From Candidatus Halarchaeoplasma halalkaliphilum (GTDB lineage: Archaea > Thermoplasmatota > Thermoplasmata > Halarchaeoplasmatales > Halarchaeoplasmataceae), in the NCBI GenBank assembly GCA_007133925.1, contig SLLU01000116.1:1-19597 (forward strand): a DNA stretch of 19,597 nt. The letters are read 5' to 3'. Of this stretch, positions 16,980 through 19,597 are shown in pieces. A program made the position numbers and the translations under genes. The notes under the pieces were generated by a model that had not been told where the DNA came from, ran no database searches, and worked only from the letters and a program-made list of their open reading frames with translations. Position 1 is the first letter of the stretch; every line of letters begins with the position of its first letter.

Positions 16980-17819
16980 ATGAAAATAGAGATTATGGAG
17001 ATGCAGGAAAGGAAGGCAAAACTGCTCCTCACAGAAACCAATCCCACCCTGGCCAATGCCCTGCGCAGGGTGATGATCGCCGACGTACCCAAGCTTGCCA
17101 TAGAGAACGTGGAATTCCATCTTGGAACCATCGGTGACGAGAGCGGTACCAAGGAATTCAAGAGTGCCACTCCCCTGTTCGACGAGATGATCGCACACAG
17201 GCTCGGTTTGGTGCCGATACCGACAGACCTTGATGTTTTCAATTTACGGGAACAGTGCGAGGCGTGCGGAGGTGAAGGCTGCCCCAGCTGCACAGTGATA
17301 TACTCACTCAACAAGAGAGGTCCCTGTACGGTTTATTCCGGGGACCTGCACCCGGTGGGGGAAGTAGAACTGAGGGTGGTGGACGACCTGATCCCTCTGG
17401 TCAAGCTGGCGGACGATCAAGCCATACTGATATATGCCATCGCTGAACTGGGTACAGCACAGAGGCACGCAAAGTGGCAGGCCACAAGCGGTGTGGGCTA
17501 CAAGTACTATCCCAACATCATGATCGACCAGGACCTTTGTGACAAGTGCGATGATTGCATCGAGATATGTCCAATGAACATACTGGAAAGGAAGAAAAAC
17601 GAACTGATAGTCACGGACGTCGAGGCCTGCAAGCTGTGCAAGTCATGCACCGAGGTCTGCAAAAAGGACGCAATCAAAATAGAGGCCCTGGAAAACAAGT
17701 TGATACTCAGGTACGAGACCGACGGCTCCCTCACATCCGAGGCGGTCCTCAAGAAGTCCCTGGAGATCCTCCAGGAAAAGTTCGGCGGTTTCGTGGAAAT
17801 GGTCCAGGGTATCGAGTGA
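16980..17819 (+). CDS. rpo3: DNA-directed RNA polymerase subunit Rpo3 (subunit D) with ferredoxin-like domain
   Basis: A 279-residue homologue of bacterial alpha and eukaryotic Rpb3; it pairs with Rpo11 to nucleate polymerase assembly. The N-terminal dimerisation part contains NPTLANALRRVMIADVP (about 21-37) and HRLGLVPIP. A four-cysteine loop CEACGGEGCPSC (Cys93, 96, 101, 104) may bind zinc. The inserted domain keeps two complete [4Fe-4S] motifs: Cys187-190-193-197 (CDKCDDCIEICP) and Cys217-220-223-227 (CKLCKSCTEVC). In many archaea one or both are lost. The ATG at 16980 matches the usual N-terminus MKIEI; a GTG at 16971 would add three residues. The open frame before it overlaps the rps11 end and is not coding. 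Confidence 0.96.
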   Translation: MKIEIMEMQERKAKLLLTETNPTLANALRRVMIADVPKLAIENVEFHLGTIGDESGTKEFKSATPLFDEMIAHRLGLVPIPTDLDVFNLREQCEACGGEGCPSCTVIYSLNKRGPCTVYSGDLHPVGEVELRVVDDLIPLVKLADDQAILIYAIAELGTAQRHAKWQATSGVGYKYYPNIMIDQDLCDKCDDCIEICPMNILERKKNELIVTDVEACKLCKSCTEVCKKDAIKIEALENKLILRYETDGSLTSEAVLKKSLEILQEKFGGFVEMVQGIE

Positions 17820-17859
17820 ACAAGAAAGTACGGGCATCGTAAGTTTCTAATACGGTCAC

Positions 17860-17868
17860 AGTATATCT
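17860..17868 (+). promoter_or_regulatory. TATA-like element upstream of the hairpin and tRNA-Leu
   Basis: AGTATATCT lies after rpo3. A start about 26 bases downstream falls at 17887-17891, right at the base of the hairpin 17891-17926. The hairpin would then begin the primary transcript that leads into the tRNA. Inference from spacing only. Confidence 0.4.
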
Positions 17869-17890
17869 CTTCAAGCTGAAAACCCTTCTT

Positions 17891-17926
17891 GCGGGTTAGT
17901 ATGGAAAGGAATTTCCACTAACCCGC
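17891..17926 (+). other. Strong GNRA-capped hairpin between rpo3 and tRNA-Leu
   Basis: GCGGGTTAGT (17891-17900) pairs perfectly with ACTAACCCGC (17917-17926). Inside, after a two-base AT bulge, GGAAA pairs with TTTCC around a GGAA tetraloop of the GNRA type. That makes 15 base pairs in 36 bases. No long T-run follows, so it is not a classic terminator. It could be a small structured RNA, a processing signal or a regulator site. Confidence 0.55.
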
Positions 17927-17947
17927 TCATACTATTTCGCTCCTCAA

Positions 17948-18032
17948 GCGGGGGTAGCCAAGCATGGCCAACGGCGCAGCGTTGAGGGCGCTGTCCTATA
18001 GAGGTCCGAGGGTTCAAATCCCTTCCCCCGCA
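17948..18032 (+). tRNA. tRNA-Leu(GAG)
   Basis: An 85-base class II tRNA gene. The acceptor stem pairs GCGGGGG (17948-17954) with CCCCCGC (18025-18031), discriminator A at 18032, and no CCA is encoded. The D-arm is closed by GCC/GGC. The anticodon stem CAGCG/CGCTG encloses the loop TTGAGGG with anticodon GAG. A variable arm of about 14 bases is present, and the T-arm is GAGGG-TTCAAAT-CCCTT. The long variable arm, anticodon and A73 together support leucine. In several archaea a tRNA-Leu sits at this point of the S13 operon, followed by rpl18e; here rpl18e does not follow. Confidence 0.95.
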
Positions 18033-18076
18033 TACTTTAATTTTCTGTAGCGGAGCGAATGAAAAAAAAGTAGAGG

Positions 18077-18097
18077 AGGAAGAACTTGTTTCTTCCT
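18077..18097 (+). repeat. 8-bp perfect inverted repeat
   Basis: AGGAAGAA (18077-18084) pairs with TTCTTCCT (18090-18097) around a 5-base loop. A second small hairpin (GGGC-TTT-GCCC, 18109-18119) follows. Together with the next repeat pair it makes a row of small stem-loops behind the tRNA. Confidence 0.5.
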
Positions 18098-18125
18098 GCG
18101 CATTACAAGGGCTTTGCCCGAAGTA

Positions 18126-18195
18126 AAAGAGGGACATCAGTCCCTTGCAACATTTTATTCACAATGAAATGAAAGAGGGACGCCAGTCCGGTGCA
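18126..18195 (+). repeat. Imperfect direct repeat pair, each with a GGAC/GTCC stem
   Basis: Copies at 18126-18149 and 18172-18195 match at 20 of 24 bases (AAAGAGGGAC-NN-CAGTCC-NN-TGCA). The first can form GGGAC-ATCA-GTCCC; the second keeps GGAC-GCCA-GTCC and is followed by a run of nine or more T, so it may act as a terminator. Confidence 0.6.
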
Positions 18196-18283
18196 TAATT
18201 TTTTTTTGTAGCGGAGCGAACGTAGTGAGTTCCTGATGCAATAATCTATCGTATCAATGAAGAACATGCTGTAAAAAAGCAGA

Positions 18284-18504
18284 TGGAACGAAATTGATCG
18301 CCTCTGGGTGACAGAGAACGTCTCCCTCTCAGTGGAAGGATACGTGCCTGTGAGGACGGAGGTCATGCTCTACCCCGGTTGGAACATGGTGGGTCTCCCA
18401 CGCGGCACGACGGGCAACAACGATCTTCCTGGAGAGGATTCTTCCACGACTACCAAGAGTACAAAGGTGCCCACGAGCCGGTCATCTGGATCGTAAACTA
18501 CTGA
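18284..18504 (+). pseudogene. Frameshifted remnant of the protease C-terminal module
   Basis: The first part reads LWVTENVSLSVEGYVPV then LYPGWNMVGLPRGTTGNNDLPG, matching LTVEGFEPV and LDPGWNMVGLPSSTSGTHNLPA of the two proteases. The frame then shifts: a second frame reads GFFHDYQEYKG...PVIWIVNY and stops, matching GFFNAADEYNV and the end SIYWTVDY. Relative to the intact modules about 20 residues are missing and there is at least one frameshift. There is no start codon, signal peptide or protease domain nearby. It is a decayed 3' end of a third surface-protein gene, lying where ribosomal protein genes are often found. Confidence 0.85.
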
Positions 18505-18525
18505 ATTCTGGTCAAAAAAGAATGT

Positions 18526-18555
18526 TCACGTTCCCCTCTCCCTTAGGGAACGTGA
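18526..18555. terminator. Bidirectional-looking hairpin terminator
   Basis: TCACGTTCCC (18526-18535) pairs perfectly with GGGAACGTGA (18546-18555) around a 10-base loop. Six T follow on the plus strand (18556-18561), and six A precede it at 18514-18519, which are six T on the minus strand. It sits between the convergent pseudogene and the microprotein operon and fits termination from both sides. Confidence 0.75.
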
Positions 18556-18559
18556 TTTT

Positions 18560-18652
18560 TTACTTTTCTCTGATGGTCATCCAGACCTGATTCCGTCCCC
18601 TCACCGATATCCGGGTCCCAGGCCACAGAGCCATCCTATCCGAGTTGCTCAT
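18560..18652 (-). CDS. Microprotein D of the small-gene operon (30 aa)
   Basis: A 30-residue frame starting MSNSDRMALW and ending QVWMTIREK, with a TAA stop. AAGGAGG lies 7 bases before the ATG, the best ribosome site in this stretch. It overlaps the TGATAA that ends microprotein C by proximity: its site begins inside that double stop. The sequence is basic, with two Trp and five Arg, and is not obviously related to the three genes before it. The terminator hairpin begins five bases after its stop. No family recognised. It could be a chance frame, but the site, spacing and terminator argue for translation. Confidence 0.5.
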   Translation of the reverse strand: MSNSDRMALWPGTRISVRGRNQVWMTIREK

Positions 18653-18667
18653 TTTTTTTCCTCCTTA

Positions 18668-18754
18668 TCAGAGACGTCCCATCCATTCCCTTTTGGCTTC
18701 CATCACCGCCGATGCCATGGACAGTTCTCTGTTGGTGTTTTTCCATCTTCCCAT
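18668..18754 (-). CDS. Microprotein C, paralogue of A and B (28 aa)
   Basis: A 28-residue frame starting MGRWKNTN, with the core LSMASAVMEAKREW and the end MGRL. GAGGTGA, overlapping the stop of microprotein B, lies 5 bases upstream of the ATG. It aligns without gaps to B over the full length, sharing Met1, Lys5, Met13, Glu19, Ala20, Arg22 and Glu23. The C-terminal half could form an amphipathic helix. No membrane segment, cysteine or known domain. Function unknown. Confidence 0.6.
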   Translation of the reverse strand: MGRWKNTNRELSMASAVMEAKREWMGRL

Positions 18755-18764
18755 GCTCGTCACC

Positions 18765-18851
18765 TCAGTTCAGCTTCCTTCGTTCTCTCATGGCTTCCAG
18801 ACCGACGAGGGTCATGGTCATGGGCATCTGGTGTTTTTTGCTTTCTGCCAT
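18765..18851 (-). CDS. Microprotein B, paralogue of A and C (28 aa)
   Basis: A 28-residue frame starting MAESKKHQ, with the core MTMTLVGLEAMRER and the end RKLN. AGGTGG lies 4-5 bases upstream of the ATG. With a one-residue gap it matches microprotein A at about 13 of 28 positions (including TM, LVGLE, RE). The DNA is also similar around CTCGTCGG, showing duplication. It ends 10 bases before microprotein C in a different frame, so the copies are separate genes and not one broken frame. Function unknown. Confidence 0.6.
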   Translation of the reverse strand: MAESKKHQMPMTMTLVGLEAMRERRKLN

Positions 18852-18870
18852 CTTTACCACCTTTTTGGTT

Positions 18871-18960
18871 TCAGAGGAGTCGCATGCTCTCTCTTCTCGT
18901 TTCTAGGCCGACGAGGGCCATGGTCAGGCTCTTTTCCGGGTTTTTCTTGTATCCTATCAT
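18871..18960 (-). CDS. Microprotein A, first gene of the small-gene operon (29 aa)
   Basis: A 29-residue frame starting MIGYKKNPEK, with the core LTMALVGLETRRES and the end MRLL. Net basic, no cysteine. Only a weak ribosome site (GTGGT) precedes the ATG, but a strong TATA box at 18991-19000 predicts a start about 10 bases upstream, so the mRNA may be nearly leaderless. It is followed after 19 bases by microprotein B. Function unknown. Confidence 0.6.
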   Translation of the reverse strand: MIGYKKNPEKSLTMALVGLETRRESMRLL

Positions 18961-18990
18961 TTTACCACTAATACCCTATCACCCTCATAG

Positions 18991-19000
18991 TATATATAGT
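18991..19000 (-). promoter_or_regulatory. TATA box of the microprotein operon
   Basis: On the minus strand this reads ACTATATATA, in a wholly A/T-rich stretch (18990-19020). Typical spacing puts the transcription start near 18969, about 9 bases before the first microprotein ATG. Confidence 0.6.
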
Positions 19001-19100
19001 ATATTCAAAATATTAATGGATAAACTGAAAGGCAGGTATGATAGCGTTAACCTTCAGGTTGAAAAAGGTTATCCTCTACACAAAAGGAGCATTGCCAATA

Positions 19101-19595
19101 TCAAACGTCCACGTATTCCACCAGCACCACGGCCTTTCCTTCCACCACTGTCTCACCATCCTGATTGATGCAGTCTGTCCTGAGGGTAACGATGGGCTTT
19201 TTTTCGTGTATGTCCAAAACCTCCGCCACCGCGGTTATGGTATCCCCTATGTAAACCGGCTTCTTGAACTTCAGGTTCTGTTCGATATAGATGGTACCCA
19301 CACCCGGTAGTATGGTCCCCAGTACTGTGGATATGTACCCCGTGACCAGCATACCGTGGGCGATCCTTTTTTTGAACCGCCCTTTTCCGGAGTAAACATC
19401 GTCAAAATGGTAGGGGTTGGTATCCCCGGTGGCACCTGCGAAGAGCCTGAGATCCGCATCGGTTACGGTCCTTCTGTAGGTCCCCACATCACCGATCTCC
19501 AGTATGTTCCATGTGTTAGGGGCATCCATATCCGACCGCCTTTTATCAGGGATCCTGATGGCCGGTCGGTCGTTCACTATCTCCACATTTGTCAT
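19101..19595 (-). CDS. MaoC-like / (R)-specific enoyl-CoA hydratase family protein
   Basis: A hot-dog-fold protein of up to 164 residues. The hydratase-2 motif is visible as Asp58 and His63 (FAGATGDTNPYHFDD), spaced as the catalytic Asp and His of PhaJ-type (R)-hydratases, followed by RIAHGML and the hot-dog strand FKKPVYIGDTI. Such enzymes hydrate trans-2-enoyl-CoA; in archaea the true substrate is often unknown. The ATG at 19595 is two bases from the window end, so the gene could start further upstream. An internal ATG at 19529 (MDAPNTWNILEIGD) would give 142 residues, nearer to the usual length. After the stop, a 7-bp inverted repeat (19048-19054/19065-19071) may mark the transcript end. 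Confidence 0.88.
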   Translation of the reverse strand: MTNVEIVNDRPAIRIPDKRRSDMDAPNTWNILEIGDVGTYRRTVTDADLRLFAGATGDTNPYHFDDVYSGKGRFKKRIAHGMLVTGYISTVLGTILPGVGTIYIEQNLKFKKPVYIGDTITAVAEVLDIHEKKPIVTLRTDCINQDGETVVEGKAVVLVEYVDV

Positions 19596-19597
19596 AT

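Larger units (their letters stand above)
18046..18220 (+). repeat. Direct repeat pair TGTAGCGGAGCGAA
   Basis: Identical 14-base copies at 18046-18059 and 18207-18220, 161 bases apart. The core GGAGCGAA also occurs inverted (TTCGCTCC) at 17936-17943, just before the tRNA, so copies flank the tRNA gene. No open frame explains them. Confidence 0.7.

Noticed and set aside
17948..18032. tRNA as an integration site with a duplicated 3' end (att)
   Set aside because: I looked for a second copy of the T-arm/acceptor 3' end downstream in the window and saw none, and there is no integrase gene. Insertion remains possible but is unsupported by att repeats.
17871..18137. Minus-strand frame of 88 codons across the tRNA-Leu gene
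   Set aside because: It includes the antisense of the tRNA (peptide GGRDLNPRTS), a well-known false gene pattern. The tRNA itself explains the openness.
18103..18366. Minus-strand frame of 87 codons across the repeat patch and pseudogene
   Set aside because: It lies over short repeats and antisense to the protease remnant, has no ribosome site, and shows no recognisable protein pattern.
18668..18960. The three-fold repetition as a CRISPR array
   Set aside because: Units are about 97-109 bases apart, the similarity follows codons and includes starts and stops, and there are no identical repeats with unique spacers.
18645..19168. Plus-strand frames of 64-108 codons opposite the microprotein operon
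   Set aside because: Peptides are Phe/Ser/His-rich as expected from the antisense of A-rich leaders and basic codons. They have no ribosome sites, and the minus-strand frames have the sites, paralogy and terminator.

Overview
The window looks like chromosomal DNA of an archaeon, most likely a protein-degrading, anaerobic member of the Thermoplasmatota. The evidence is the archaeal gene order rps13-rps4-rps11-rpo3-tRNA-Leu, TATA-box promoters, U-tract terminators, a tRNA gene without an encoded CCA, an Rpo3 carrying a ferredoxin-like domain, and a four-subunit 2-oxoacid:ferredoxin oxidoreductase. The lineage, perhaps near sediment MBG-D/Thermoprofundales-type archaea, is inferred from gene content and was not tested.

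Layout. Positions 1-9701 hold three plus-strand genes for exported proteins: the 3' end of a membrane-anchored surface protein with an acidic tail, then two very large secreted subtilisin-like (S8) proteases. Both proteases carry complete catalytic residues, accessory beta-domains and the same 172-residue C-terminal module. A hypB-like nickel-chaperone GTPase follows (9834-10496). Its 3' end overlaps a convergent gene for a single-pass membrane protein of unknown function. Positions 11478-15203 on the minus strand carry prs (PRPP synthetase) and an operon korD-korA-korB-korC whose genes are joined by ATGA overlaps. A divergent promoter region (15204-15474) then drives the plus-strand operon rps13-rps4-rps11-rpo3. 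After it come a strong GNRA-capped hairpin and tRNA-Leu(GAG).

Downstream of the tRNA the usual archaeal continuation (rpl18e-rpl13-rps9) is missing. In its place are a patch of short repeats and hairpins (18033-18280) and a frameshifted remnant of the C-terminal module of the two proteases (18284-18504). Next is a strong hairpin with T-runs on both sides (18526-18555), which could end transcription from either direction. Beyond it, on the minus strand, is a compact array of four tiny genes (18560-18960). Three of them encode mutually related 28-29-residue proteins, and at least three of the four have clear Shine-Dalgarno sites. I regard this microprotein operon as the most notable undescribed element here. 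The window ends with a MaoC/R-hydratase-like gene on the minus strand.

How the parts may fit (inference): the secreted proteases break down external protein, and Kor oxidises 2-oxoacids such as 2-oxoglutarate derived from amino acids, producing reduced ferredoxin and an acyl-CoA. A HypB homologue suggests a nickel enzyme, possibly a hydrogenase, elsewhere in the genome.
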